A program made the position numbers and the translations under genes. Shown piece by piece: positions 43,087-50,756 of a stretch of 64,000 nt of DNA. Below the pieces are notes generated by a model, which was not told the DNA's origin, searched no databases, and worked only from the letters and a program-made list of their open reading frames with translations. Position 1 is the stretch's first letter; every line of letters starts with the position of its first letter. The DNA is from Sinorhizobium glycinis (GTDB lineage Bacteria; Pseudomonadota; Alphaproteobacteria; Rhizobiales; Rhizobiaceae): positions 62,001-126,000 of the forward strand of contig NZ_LPUX01000064.1 of NCBI RefSeq assembly GCF_001651865.1, read 5' to 3'.

Positions 43087-43332
43087 CTAGTGCGCTCGCG
43101 CTCCGTTCCTGGCGGGCCTTCCGCGCGGCGCAGGCGCTTTCGGGGTTGAGACGGCGTTGGTCGTTCCCTCTGTTTCGAGGCTCTCGCCTCCATCGAGGCC
43201 CGATCCACCCCGTACCTGCATTTCCCGGGCTGCCTGCTCCCAGTGGCGCAGATCCTGGCCGTCCGGACGGCCTTCCTGCTCCCATATGGCGTAGGCCCTG
43301 CGCTTGATCAGCTCTTCCTTGTCGTTCTCCAT
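43087..43332 (-). CDS. DUF2934 protein
   Basis: An 81-residue protein with the DUF2934 motif in its first 40 residues (IKRRAYAIWEQEGRPDGQDL, HWEQAAREM) and a Pro/Arg-rich tail. ATG 43332 is preceded by GAGGTAAGGGA. A near-perfect RpoE2/EcfG promoter lies at 43374-43398, so it is probably induced in the general stress response. Molecular function unknown. Confidence 0.82.
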   Translation of the reverse strand: MENDKEELIKRRAYAIWEQEGRPDGQDLRHWEQAAREMQVRGGSGLDGGESLETEGTTNAVSTPKAPAPRGRPARNGARAH

Positions 43333-43373
43333 GTCCCTTACCTCGCTGTTGAAAGCCTTGTCGGCAAAATTCA

Positions 43374-43398
43374 AACGGAACGACCGCCCATTTGTTCC
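43374..43398 (-). promoter_or_regulatory. RpoE2/EcfG-type promoter of the DUF2934 gene
   Basis: On the - strand GGAAC (43398-43394), 16 bases, then CGTT (43377-43374). This matches GGAAC-N16-CGTT completely, 42 bp from the start codon. Confidence 0.75.
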
Positions 43399-43403
43399 AT
43401 GGC

Positions 43404-43589
43404 TCAAATCCTATTCCAGTATCCGTCGCCGGAGCCGCCGCCATATTGGGGCGGCTCCGGATTTTCGTCGGGATTCGGGACCGGCGCCTCGTCCGGAAGG
43501 CGGTCCGGCTCGGGTTCACCGATGGGGGGTTCCGGCTCGAAGGGCGGCGGCGGGGGCGGAGCTTGCCCCGGCTGGCGCGGATTTTGCAT
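43404..43589 (-). CDS. small proline-rich hypothetical protein
   Basis: A 61-residue low-complexity protein, about one-third proline, with Glu/Asp and a Gly-rich end (QYGGGSGDGYWNRI). ATG 43589 has GGAGG at good spacing. Similar short Pro-rich proteins occur in rhizobial stress regions, but I do not recognise a family. Coding status rests mainly on the ribosome site and position. Confidence 0.5.
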   Translation of the reverse strand: MQNPRQPGQAPPPPPPFEPEPPIGEPEPDRLPDEAPVPNPDENPEPPQYGGGSGDGYWNRI

Positions 43590-43682
43590 TTCTGCCTCCA
43601 TTCCTCGTGAAATCCTGGATGGTTCCAGACTTCCCTGGACAATCCCGCGCGCTCGGGAATGTTCCGCCCCGCAGTGGCCCCC

Positions 43683-45773
43683 TCAGCCGTTAGGGCGCTG
43701 CGGGACGAAAGCAGCTACGCTCTGCGCGGGGACCGTTTCGCGATTCTCGGCGGCGTGCGTCACGAAGGCCCCATCCGCGGCGGTATTGAGGGCCCACCGC
43801 CAACTCTCGGCGCCGTGCGATCGAGGAAGAGCAACTTCGCAGTCGCCACCGGCGTTGAGGACAAGGAATATCTCACCCTCCGGTGCCTCGGCGGGTGAGA
43901 GGCGGCAGAGATAGACGCCAAGAGTGCGCAATTCGCCATCGCCCCATGCCGCCTCGTCCATCTGGCTGCCGTCGGGCTTGTACCATGCGATCTCGACGCG
44001 GCCGTGCTCGTCGGTGGCGCCTTCCAGAAAGTTCTCCTGGCGCAGCACCGGATGCTCACGCCGGAAAGCGACCATCCCGCGGCAGAAGGCCAGGAAGGCA
44101 TCGTCCGGCCGGCTCCAGTCGATCCAGCCGATCTCGTTGTCCTGGCAATAGGCGTTGTTGTTGCCGCCCTGGCCGTTGCCGAGCTCGTCGCCGCCAAGGA
44201 CCATCGGAACGCCCTGGCTCAGCATCAGGGTGGCAACCATGGCGGAACGCCGGCGGCGGCGCGCATTTTCGATCTCGGGGTCGTCGGTCGGGCCCTCGAC
44301 GCCCATATTATCGGAGTGGTTGTCCGAGTGGCCGTCGCGGTTCTCTTCGCCATTCGCCTCGTTGTGCTTCTCGGCGTAGGAAACTGTATCCATCAGCGTG
44401 AAGCCGTCATGCGCACTCAACAGGTTGATCGACGTGGTTGCGGCCCGTCCGGAATGGTTGAACTGAACCGGCGAGCCGGCGAGCCGTTCGGCAAGCACCG
44501 GCACAACGCCGCCATCTCCCTTCCAGAAGCGGCGGATATCGTCGCGGAAGCGGTCGTTCCACTCGCGGAAGGGCGGCGGAAAGCCGCCGAGCTGATAGCC
44601 GCCGTCGCCGATATCCCACGGTTCAGCGATGAGCTTGACCCCGGCCAGGATCGGATCCTGCCTGATCGCATCGAAGAAGCCGCCCTCGCGGTCGAACTCC
44701 ATGTATTCGCGCCCAAGCGCACTCGCCAAATCGAAGCGGAAGCCGTCGATATGCATGACGCCGACCCAGTAACGGAGGCTGTCAAGCACCATGCGCAGCA
44801 CCATGGGATGCGCGACGTTCAGCGTGTTGCCGGTGCCGGTCATGTCATAGGTATGCCGAGGCTGCTCCGGCGACTGGCGGTAATAGCTGAGATTGTCGAG
44901 GCCGCGGAAGCTGAGCGTCGGCCCATGCTCCGTACCCTCGGCGGTGTGGTTGTAGACGACGTCCATCAGGACCTCGATGCCGGCGGCGTGGAAGCGCTTC
45001 ACCATCGCCTTGAACTCGGTGATCCTGGTGCCCTTCAGGTAGCGGGCGTGCGGTGCGAAATAGCCGAGCGGCTGATAGCCCCAGTAGTTCCTGAGGCCTC
45101 GTTCGACCAGGTAGCGGTCGTCGAGGAAATACTGCACCGGCAGAAGCTCGACTGCGGAGACGCCGAGCTTCACCAGATGCTCGATGACCGCGTCGCTGGC
45201 CATGCCGAGGAAGGTGCCGCGCAATTCGTCCGGTACGCCCGGATGCGTCATGGTCATGCCGCGTAGGTGGGTTTCGTAAATGATCGTCTCGGTCCAGGGG
45301 CGGCGGATCGCCTCTTCGCCGTCCCAGTCGAAGTTCGGATCCTGAACGACGCCCTTGACCATGAATGGGGCGCTGTCGCGCTCGTCGAAGGAAAGATCGC
45401 CCTCCGGGCTGCCGATCGTGTAGCCGAACAGCGTGTCGTCCCAGACGAATTGGCCGGCCATCTGCTTTGCATAGGGATCGAGGAGCAGCTTGTTCGGGTT
45501 GAAACGATGCCCGTTGTGCGGGTCATAGGGCCCGTAGGCGCGATAGCCGTAAAGCGTGCCCGGACCCAGCCCTTCGATATATCCGGACCAGATATCGCCT
45601 TCCCGCTTCGGCAGCGGCAGGCGGGCGGTTTCCTTGCTGCCATCGTCGGAAAAGAGACAAAGCTCGATCTTTTCGGCATGCGCGGAAAACACCGCGAAAT
45701 GGGTGCCCTGGCCGGTGTACTCGGCACCGAGCTCCGGCTTCAGGAAATCGAGTTCGGAGAAAGCCACATTCAT
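43683..45773 (-). CDS. glgX: GlgX, glycogen debranching enzyme
   Basis: A 696-residue GH13 isoamylase-type debranching enzyme acting on limit-dextrin branches. An N-terminal CBM48 (about 15-110: THFAVFSAHAEKIELCLFSD) is followed by the TIM barrel with catalytic residues in FDLAS after IDGFR (nucleophile Asp), LIAEPWD (Glu) and LSAHDGF (Asp). The open frame extends to 46049, but MNVAFSELDF at 45773 is the conserved start. It is divergent from treZ, and both have RpoE2-type promoters. With glgA at 56906, reserve-glycogen turnover genes are concentrated here. Confidence 0.93.
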   Translation of the reverse strand: MNVAFSELDFLKPELGAEYTGQGTHFAVFSAHAEKIELCLFSDDGSKETARLPLPKREGDIWSGYIEGLGPGTLYGYRAYGPYDPHNGHRFNPNKLLLDPYAKQMAGQFVWDDTLFGYTIGSPEGDLSFDERDSAPFMVKGVVQDPNFDWDGEEAIRRPWTETIIYETHLRGMTMTHPGVPDELRGTFLGMASDAVIEHLVKLGVSAVELLPVQYFLDDRYLVERGLRNYWGYQPLGYFAPHARYLKGTRITEFKAMVKRFHAAGIEVLMDVVYNHTAEGTEHGPTLSFRGLDNLSYYRQSPEQPRHTYDMTGTGNTLNVAHPMVLRMVLDSLRYWVGVMHIDGFRFDLASALGREYMEFDREGGFFDAIRQDPILAGVKLIAEPWDIGDGGYQLGGFPPPFREWNDRFRDDIRRFWKGDGGVVPVLAERLAGSPVQFNHSGRAATTSINLLSAHDGFTLMDTVSYAEKHNEANGEENRDGHSDNHSDNMGVEGPTDDPEIENARRRRRSAMVATLMLSQGVPMVLGGDELGNGQGGNNNAYCQDNEIGWIDWSRPDDAFLAFCRGMVAFRREHPVLRQENFLEGATDEHGRVEIAWYKPDGSQMDEAAWGDGELRTLGVYLCRLSPAEAPEGEIFLVLNAGGDCEVALPRSHGAESWRWALNTAADGAFVTHAAENRETVPAQSVAAFVPQRPNG

Positions 45774-45817
45774 TCGTGTCGTCGCGCCCCCTGCAGCGTC
45801 ATGGAAGTGAAGGGGGC

Positions 45818-45843
45818 AACGCCGATGGCGGCAACTTTGTTCC
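45818..45843 (-). promoter_or_regulatory. RpoE2/EcfG-type promoter of glgX
   Basis: On the - strand GGAAC (45843-45839), 17 bases, CGTT (45821-45818), 45 bp before the glgX start. Confidence 0.7.
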
Positions 45844-45872
45844 TGCCGACCCGCGGCAAGGCGGGTTGCGGC

Positions 45873-45898
45873 GGAACTTTCGGCGCGTCCCGGCAGTT
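45873..45898 (+). promoter_or_regulatory. RpoE2/EcfG-type promoter of treZ
   Basis: GGAAC (45873-45877), 17 bases, AGTT (45895-45898). It fits GGAAC-N19-TT, 38 bp before treZ. Its -35 box stands back to back with that of glgX, 29 bp apart. Confidence 0.55.
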
Positions 45899-45936
45899 CT
45901 CGTCTCTTGCCGATCTCGCTAGAGCAAGGAAGACGA

Positions 45937-47715
45937 ATGCCTGACCGTATCCGGAAAACCTGGGGCGCCGACCTGACCTCAGGCGATGTGGCGCATTTTC
46001 GCTTGTGGGCGCCCGACGAGCATGCCGTTCGCCTCGTTCTCGATGGCACCTCGCACGCGATGCACGCGCTCGACGGCGGCTGGTTCGAAGTCTCAGCCCA
46101 GGCACGGGCGGGAGACAGCTACTGCTTCGAGCTTTCCGATGGGACGCGCGTCGCCGATCCCGCCTCCCGCGCCCAGGCGGAGGGAGCGAGCGGCCCGTCG
46201 GTGCTCGTCGATCATTCGGCCTATGAGTGGAAAGCCGCCTCCTGGCGCGGCCGGCCCTGGGAAGAAGCGATCGTCTTGGAGCTGCATGTCGGCTGCTTTA
46301 CGCCCGAGGGCACCTTTCGCGCCGCCGCCAAGCGGCTGCCGCATCTCGCCGAGGCGGGAATTACCGCCATCGAGATTATGCCGGTCGCCGAATTTCAAGG
46401 CGAGCGCGGCTGGGGCTACGACGGCGTGCTGCCCTATGCGCCGCACCACGCCTATGGGGCGCCCGACGATCTCAAGGCGCTGGTTGATGCGGCGCACGGG
46501 CTCGGCATGATGGTCCTGCTCGACGTCGTCTACAATCACTTCGGACCGGAGGGCAACGATCTGACCCGCTACGCCGGCCGCTTCTTCAACAGGAATAGAC
46601 CGACCCCATGGGGGGCTTCCATCGCCTTCGAGGAGCCCGCGGTGCGGCGCTTCTTCATCGAGAATGCACTTTATTGGCTGAGCGACTTCCGCTTCGACGG
46701 GCTGCGCCTCGACGCGACGGACCAGATACGAGACACGAGCGAGCCGCATTTTCTTGCCGCCCTGGCGCGGGAGGTAAAAGAGAGTTTCGCCGACCGCCGC
46801 GTCCACCTGGTCATCGAGGATGCCGACCGTCGGCGCAATCTCGTGCGGCGCAACGACGACGGGACGGTCGCGCTCTTCACCGCCGGGTGGAACGACGATT
46901 TTCATCACGGCCTCCATGTCGTCGCAACAGGCGAAAAAAGGGGCTTCTATCGAGCTTTCGCCAAGCGCCCCTGGCAGGCGACGCGCGAGGCCATGACGGA
47001 CGGCTTCGCCTCGATTGGAACGACCAAGAGAATTTCCGCTGATCAGCCGGAGGGTCGGGTGCCACCGCAGGCGCGGGTGAGCTTTCTCCAGAACCATGAT
47101 CAGGTCGGAAACCGGGCCTTCGGCGATCGCCTCGTTACGCTTGCCAAGAATGATGAGCTGCGCGTGATGGCTGCGTTGCTGATGCTCTCGCCGCAGATTC
47201 CGCTGCTCTTCATGGGCGAGGAATATGGAGAATGCCAGCCTTTCCTGTTCTTCGCCGACTATCAGGGCGATCTCGGCGAGGCCGTGCGTCGGGGGCGGCA
47301 GGAGGAAGCCGAAAATTTTGGCGGCATGCCGAGCGGCAAGACGGCCGACGACCTTCCCGATCCGCTTGATCCTCGCACCTTCGCCGCTTCGAAGCTTCGC
47401 TGGGAACGCGCGGAGAGCGCGGCCGGCAGGGAGCATCTCGCCTTCACGCGCCGACTTGCGGATATCCGGCAGCGGCACATTGCGCCTTTGATGACGAACT
47501 GCAATCTTCCGAGCTTCGAGGTCTATCCCACCCGCGACGGCATTGTCGCCATTGATTGGTCGTTCGGCGGCCCGATGCTCGAGTTGCGTGCCAATTTCTC
47601 GGCAGGGAGACTGTCCGTTCCGACGGTCCACGGCGAGCCTGTATTCGGCATCGAGGTCCTGGACGGCTCCGAATTGTCAGGGCCGGGCATCGTTGCTGCC
47701 GTGAGGCATAATTAG
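45937..47715 (+). CDS. treZ: TreZ, malto-oligosyltrehalose trehalohydrolase
   Basis: A 592-residue GH13 enzyme that releases trehalose from maltooligosyl-trehalose, the second step of the TreY-TreZ route from glycogen-type glucans. N-terminal CBM48-like domain (DVAHFRLWAPDEHAVRLVLD), barrel motifs ELHVGCFTPEGTF, LDVVYNHFGPEG, FDGLRLDATDQI (nucleophile), VIEDADRRR (Glu) and LQNHDQVGN (Asp). ATG 45937 has AAGGA upstream. No treY is in the window, so it must be elsewhere. Trehalose is a stress protectant, in keeping with the stress-type promoter. Confidence 0.92.
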   Translation: MPDRIRKTWGADLTSGDVAHFRLWAPDEHAVRLVLDGTSHAMHALDGGWFEVSAQARAGDSYCFELSDGTRVADPASRAQAEGASGPSVLVDHSAYEWKAASWRGRPWEEAIVLELHVGCFTPEGTFRAAAKRLPHLAEAGITAIEIMPVAEFQGERGWGYDGVLPYAPHHAYGAPDDLKALVDAAHGLGMMVLLDVVYNHFGPEGNDLTRYAGRFFNRNRPTPWGASIAFEEPAVRRFFIENALYWLSDFRFDGLRLDATDQIRDTSEPHFLAALAREVKESFADRRVHLVIEDADRRRNLVRRNDDGTVALFTAGWNDDFHHGLHVVATGEKRGFYRAFAKRPWQATREAMTDGFASIGTTKRISADQPEGRVPPQARVSFLQNHDQVGNRAFGDRLVTLAKNDELRVMAALLMLSPQIPLLFMGEEYGECQPFLFFADYQGDLGEAVRRGRQEEAENFGGMPSGKTADDLPDPLDPRTFAASKLRWERAESAAGREHLAFTRRLADIRQRHIAPLMTNCNLPSFEVYPTRDGIVAIDWSFGGPMLELRANFSAGRLSVPTVHGEPVFGIEVLDGSELSGPGIVAAVRHN

Positions 47716-47724
47716 CCGGTGAAC

Positions 47725-47749
47725 GGAACATGGCTCCAACCCGTCGGTT
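47725..47749 (+). promoter_or_regulatory. RpoE2/EcfG-type promoter of the udgX-like gene
   Basis: GGAAC (47725-47729), 16 bases, GGTT (47746-47749), which fits GGAAC-N18-TT, 48 bp before the start codon. Confidence 0.6.
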
Positions 47750-47797
47750 TAGCCCTTTGCATAGGTGGTATCGAACCGAGCTAGTGCCTTGAAACAC

Positions 47798-48439
47798 ATG
47801 CCAACTGAACCAGTCAAAATGGGCCCGGCCCTCTCCGGCGAGCATGCCGAAGCACCCTCCATCGCCGCGCTGCGCAAGGAGGCCGAGGGCTGCGAACGCT
47901 GCGACCTCTACAAGAATGCGACGCAGCTCGTGTTTGGCGAAGGACCCGGCAAAGCCCGCGTCGTCCTTGTTGGCGAGCAGCCCGGCGATCGGGAAGATCT
48001 GGCGGGCCGGCCGTTCGTCGGTCCTGCCGGGCGAATCCTCGACGAGTGCCTGCATGAGGCTGGCATCGATCGCTCAAGCTGCTATCTCACCAATGCGGTC
48101 AAGCATTTCAAGTTCGAGCAACGCGGCAAGCGCCGTCTGCATTCACGGCCCAATGCGGGCGAGATTCAGCGCTGTTCCTGGTGGCTCGGCGCAGAACTGG
48201 AGAAGCTTCAGCCCGAGGTCGTCGTCGCGCTCGGTGCGACGGCGCTTTCATCGCTGCTCGGACGCCGCGCCGGTGTGATGAAAAACCGCGGCGACCTGAT
48301 CGCCACGCCGGCCGGCTACCCGGTTCTCGTCACAATCCACCCGTCCTATCTCTTAAGGATCCAGAACAGGGAGGACGCCGCGGCGGAACGCGCCCGTTTC
48401 GTCAAGGACCTCGCCAAGATCGCCGCCCACGTCGACTGA
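47798..48439 (+). CDS. udgX: UdgX-family uracil-DNA glycosylase
   Basis: A 213-residue family 4-like iron-sulfur uracil-DNA glycosylase. Motif A GEQPGDREDLAGRPFVGPAG (59-78), C32-x2-C35 cluster ligands and HPSYLLR (from 181) are present. The diagnostic UdgX loop KRRLH is at 111-115; in the mycobacterial enzyme the loop histidine becomes covalently bonded to the excised uracil site, so the protein stays crosslinked to DNA. His115 is the predicted equivalent. The start ATG 47798 has a weak ribosome site; a GTG at 47765 would add 11 residues. Confidence 0.88.
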   Translation: MPTEPVKMGPALSGEHAEAPSIAALRKEAEGCERCDLYKNATQLVFGEGPGKARVVLVGEQPGDREDLAGRPFVGPAGRILDECLHEAGIDRSSCYLTNAVKHFKFEQRGKRRLHSRPNAGEIQRCSWWLGAELEKLQPEVVVALGATALSSLLGRRAGVMKNRGDLIATPAGYPVLVTIHPSYLLRIQNREDAAAERARFVKDLAKIAAHVD

Positions 48440-48441
48440 GC

Positions 48442-49164
48442 TCAGAACTGTCGGTCGAGTTCGGGATAGTGGCGGAAAACGCAGGATTCATTGAAGGGCA
48501 GTCGCCGATCGGAGGCCAGATAGCTCAAAATCCGCGGTCGCGCCGCAACCGCATCATGCAGCGCAATCAGCGCCGGCACGTGCTCCTCGTTGGCACCCAT
48601 GGCTTTCGGAAACGCATAGCGCAAGCCCTCGATCAATTGGAACAGCGAAAGATCGACATAGCTCAATTGCCCGCCGACACTATGCGCCTGGCCCGTGGGG
48701 TTTCGGGTGAGAACACCTTCGTAATAGCCAAGATATTTCGGCAGCCGCTCCGTCAGAAAGTTCGCGGCCCGTTTCGATGCTTCGGATTTCTGCTCCTCGT
48801 AGTAGAGCGACACGCCAATCGGATGGTGCGTGTCGTGAACCTCCGCAACGCAATCGGTGATCGTCAGCTGCAGGCCGTTGGCGACGTGGCGGAGCCCCTC
48901 TTCCTCGGGCGCCAGCCCAAGCCGCGGCCCGAGGTAGAAGAGGATATTTGCGACATGGGAGACGATCAGTTCGCCGTCTATCAGAAAGGGCGGTGCGAAG
49001 GGCGAGGTTGCGCCCCCGCCATCCTTCATCAGCTTCAGCATCGCGTCCGTGCCGCCGGGCTGGCGCGCTACGTCGACGTAGTCGGCGCCCGCCTCCTCCA
49101 GTGCGAGACGCACAAATTCGCCGCGGCCGGGAATTCCGTCCCAGTAATAGAGCTTGAATACCAT
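48442..49164 (-). CDS. Glutathione S-transferase family protein
   Basis: A 240-residue GST: thioredoxin-like N-terminal domain with VFKLYYWDGIPGRGEFVRLA and the cis-Pro/SH segment (FAPPFLIDGELIVSHVANIL), then an all-helical C-terminal domain (YVDLSLFQLIEGLRYAFPKA). Most like sigma/mu-type GSTs of eukaryotes in pattern. It is convergent with udgX, with 2 nt between stops. The electrophilic substrate is not predictable. Confidence 0.88.
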   Translation of the reverse strand: MVFKLYYWDGIPGRGEFVRLALEEAGADYVDVARQPGGTDAMLKLMKDGGGATSPFAPPFLIDGELIVSHVANILFYLGPRLGLAPEEEGLRHVANGLQLTITDCVAEVHDTHHPIGVSLYYEEQKSEASKRAANFLTERLPKYLGYYEGVLTRNPTGQAHSVGGQLSYVDLSLFQLIEGLRYAFPKAMGANEEHVPALIALHDAVAARPRILSYLASDRRLPFNESCVFRHYPELDRQF

Positions 49165-49183
49165 GGAGCCCCCTCCTCGCTTT

Positions 49184-49483
49184 TCAGCCTTTGGGCTCTC
49201 GCCCGAAATCCTTTCTGAGTTCGTCCTTCGCCTTTTCCAAGACGTTCTTCTGCTCGCTGCTCAAACCGGATCCGGCCCTGTTGATATAGAAGGTCAGCAT
49301 GGACATGGCGGAGCGGAAAGCGCTGGACTTACGCCGTTTGCTCGCCTCAGCCGAGCGTTTCAGTGAATGCGCAATCTTCCGCGGATCATCCGAAGCAAAA
49401 ACCCCGGGCTCGATGTCCAGCGCGTTGCTATGCGCCGTCACCTCCTGCGACCATTCAACCTTCTTTTCACTGCTCTTGCCCAT
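49184..49483 (-). CDS. DUF3175 protein
   Basis: A 99-residue basic protein matching DUF3175: VEWSQEVTAHSNALDIEPGV, DDPRKIAHSLKRSAEASKRR and SAMSMLTFYINRAGSGLS. Function unknown; the family is common in soil bacteria near stress genes. It follows the 49501-49716 gene by 17 nt in the same direction, so it probably shares that gene's RpoE2-type promoter. Confidence 0.8.
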   Translation of the reverse strand: MGKSSEKKVEWSQEVTAHSNALDIEPGVFASDDPRKIAHSLKRSAEASKRRKSSAFRSAMSMLTFYINRAGSGLSSEQKNVLEKAKDELRKDFGREPKG

Positions 49484-49500
49484 CGGGCTTTACGGGCGGT

Positions 49501-49716
49501 TCAGCGCAGCCACACGGGCACCTCGGAAGCCTGCCGAAACTCGCGCGCCCGGTCCTTCCAGCCGAGCTTTTCCCAGGCGAATTTCTGGGCGGCCATCCTT
49601 GCCGTTTCCTTCGTGGGATAAATATCCGGCAACACATAGTCCTTGTCGCCGCAGGAGAGCAGCGCTCTACCGCTCTTCAGATCAAAATGAAGCTGCAGGC
49701 ATTCCTCCGCATGCAT
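49501..49716 (-). CDS. hypothetical protein, 71 aa (rhizobial DUF6894-like)
   Basis: A 71-residue protein with FDLKSGRALLSCGDKDYVLP and TKETARMAAQKFAWEKLGW, resembling small rhizobial proteins of the DUF6894 type. ATG 49716 has GGGAGGG 6 nt upstream; longer in-frame starts lack a ribosome site. It heads an apparent two-gene operon with DUF3175, behind a near-consensus RpoE2/EcfG promoter. Confidence 0.65.
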   Translation of the reverse strand: MHAEECLQLHFDLKSGRALLSCGDKDYVLPDIYPTKETARMAAQKFAWEKLGWKDRAREFRQASEVPVWLR

Positions 49717-49744
49717 CGAATCCCTCCCGGACATGATCAATAAC

Positions 49745-49770
49745 AACGGCTGCTGCGGGTAGATGGTTCC
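49745..49770 (-). promoter_or_regulatory. RpoE2/EcfG-type promoter of the 71-aa gene / DUF3175 operon
   Basis: On the - strand GGAAC (49770-49766), 17 bases, CGTT (49748-49745), 29 bp before the start codon. Confidence 0.7.
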
Positions 49771-49831
49771 CAAGATCGTGAAGGAGATCCGCGGAAAATC
49801 AGCATTGTTTCCGTGAAGCATCCCTGCTGCG

Positions 49832-49856
49832 GGAACAACGTTGGCTGCCCGGAGTT
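49832..49856 (+). promoter_or_regulatory. RpoE2/EcfG-type promoter of the 108-aa gene
   Basis: GGAAC (49832-49836), 16 bases, AGTT (49853-49856), i.e. GGAAC-N18-TT, 24 bp before the start. It is divergent from the promoter at 49745-49770. Confidence 0.6.
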
Positions 49857-49880
49857 TAGAGCGCTTATGGGAGGCCAACC

Positions 49881-50207
49881 ATGAACAAGCACGGAAAAGC
49901 GCGATCCTCGACCGTGGCACGCCCCCTCGACCCGCCCGGTGTCGACGAGCCGATCGATGCATTGGGACGTCATGCGAGAAAGACACGAAGCCCGGTCCGG
50001 CAACAGATCACCGATATCGGCGAGCGCATCGCCGAACTCGAGGCCGAGATCGATGCCATCGCCACCGAGGCGCATACGGCCGTCGGGACACTCCCGGGCG
50101 CCGATCGGATAGAAACCGCGAAGGATGTGGTCGCCGAGAAGCGAGAGGAGATCCAGAGGCTGAAGGCGCGCCTGAAAGAGATCGAACGGCTTGTCGCGAC
50201 ACGGTAG
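49881..50207 (+). CDS. hypothetical coiled-coil protein, 108 aa
   Basis: A 108-residue polar protein: disordered N-terminus (1-40), then a helical coiled-coil-like region (QITDIGERIAELEAEIDAIA; ETAKDVVAEKREEIQRLKAR). GGGAGG precedes the ATG. No family recognised. Promoter and divergent small-protein neighbour suggest a stress-induced role. Confidence 0.6.
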   Translation: MNKHGKARSSTVARPLDPPGVDEPIDALGRHARKTRSPVRQQITDIGERIAELEAEIDAIATEAHTAVGTLPGADRIETAKDVVAEKREEIQRLKARLKEIERLVATR

Positions 50208-50258
50208 CGGCTCCAGGAATTCGCGTATCCGCGGCGCGACCAACGCTACTGCATGCTT

Positions 50259-50282
50259 CCTTAAATCGTAGCCGACTTAAGG
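50259..50282. repeat. imperfect palindrome after the 108-aa gene
   Basis: CCTTAA at 50259-50264 pairs with TTAAGG at 50277-50282, with TCG/CGA continuing the stem after one mismatch. Located between convergent genes; possible terminator or a remnant of a dispersed rhizobial element. Confidence 0.4.
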
Positions 50283-50378
50283 ATAAATCGGTATGTCACC
50301 GGCCGCGAGCTCGGGAAGCAAGCTGCTTTGCTTCTCCGCCGGCCAGAAAAGCGTTCCGTTGCAGCAGCGTCCGCAAAC

Positions 50379-50642
50379 TCAGTCGCGGTCGATGAACTTG
50401 AAGAAGCGGCTGACTTTCCCTTCCGCAGTCCGGTCCTGGTAGAGGAAGGCAAGCTTGTTCTCGTCGAATATCCTGAAAAAATCTTCCCAGGAGATTTCCT
50501 CCAGCCTCTGCTCTGGCTTGCCGAAGTCGATGCGCAGCAGACCGCCGTCGGATGCGCCCTTGACGCGTGCCGGATGGCCGTCGCGGCCCTCCGCCCATTT
50601 TCGGATCGTGTCGTGATCGGTCGTGGTCTTCGAAGCGCTCAC
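50379..50642 (-). CDS. conserved rhizobial hypothetical protein, 87 aa
   Basis: An 87-residue soluble protein (TTTDHDTIRKWAEGRDGHPA; GGLLRIDFG; ISWEDFFRIFDENKLAFLYQ). This pattern recurs in rhizobial genomes, where it has sometimes been labelled glucan branching enzyme; nothing in the sequence supports that enzymatic name. GGAGGT-like sequence precedes the ATG, and a GGAAC-N18-TT promoter lies at 50723-50747. Function unknown. Confidence 0.75.
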   Translation of the reverse strand: MSASKTTTDHDTIRKWAEGRDGHPARVKGASDGGLLRIDFGKPEQRLEEISWEDFFRIFDENKLAFLYQDRTAEGKVSRFFKFIDRD

Positions 50643-50722
50643 CGAAACCTCCTTCAGCTATTGGGTCTCCCCGCAGCGGAGACGCAGCGGGCAAGTGTGC
50701 CGCCGCCCTCCGCTCGTCGACT

Positions 50723-50747
50723 CTAATCTACCGGTACGGTGATTGTT
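50723..50747 (-). promoter_or_regulatory. RpoE2/EcfG-type promoter of the 87-aa gene
   Basis: On the - strand GGAAC (50747-50743), 16 bases, GATT (50726-50723), fitting GGAAC-N18-TT, 81 bp before the start codon. Confidence 0.5.
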
Positions 50748-50756
50748 CCCGTCAGC

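Noticed and set aside
43602-43626. RpoE2-type promoter for the proline-rich small gene
   Set aside because: A GGAAC is present on the - strand (43626-43622), but no TT lies 18 or 19 bases downstream.
50379-50642. glucan branching enzyme
   Set aside because: A name sometimes attached to this small family, but 87 residues without any GH13 motif cannot be a branching enzyme.
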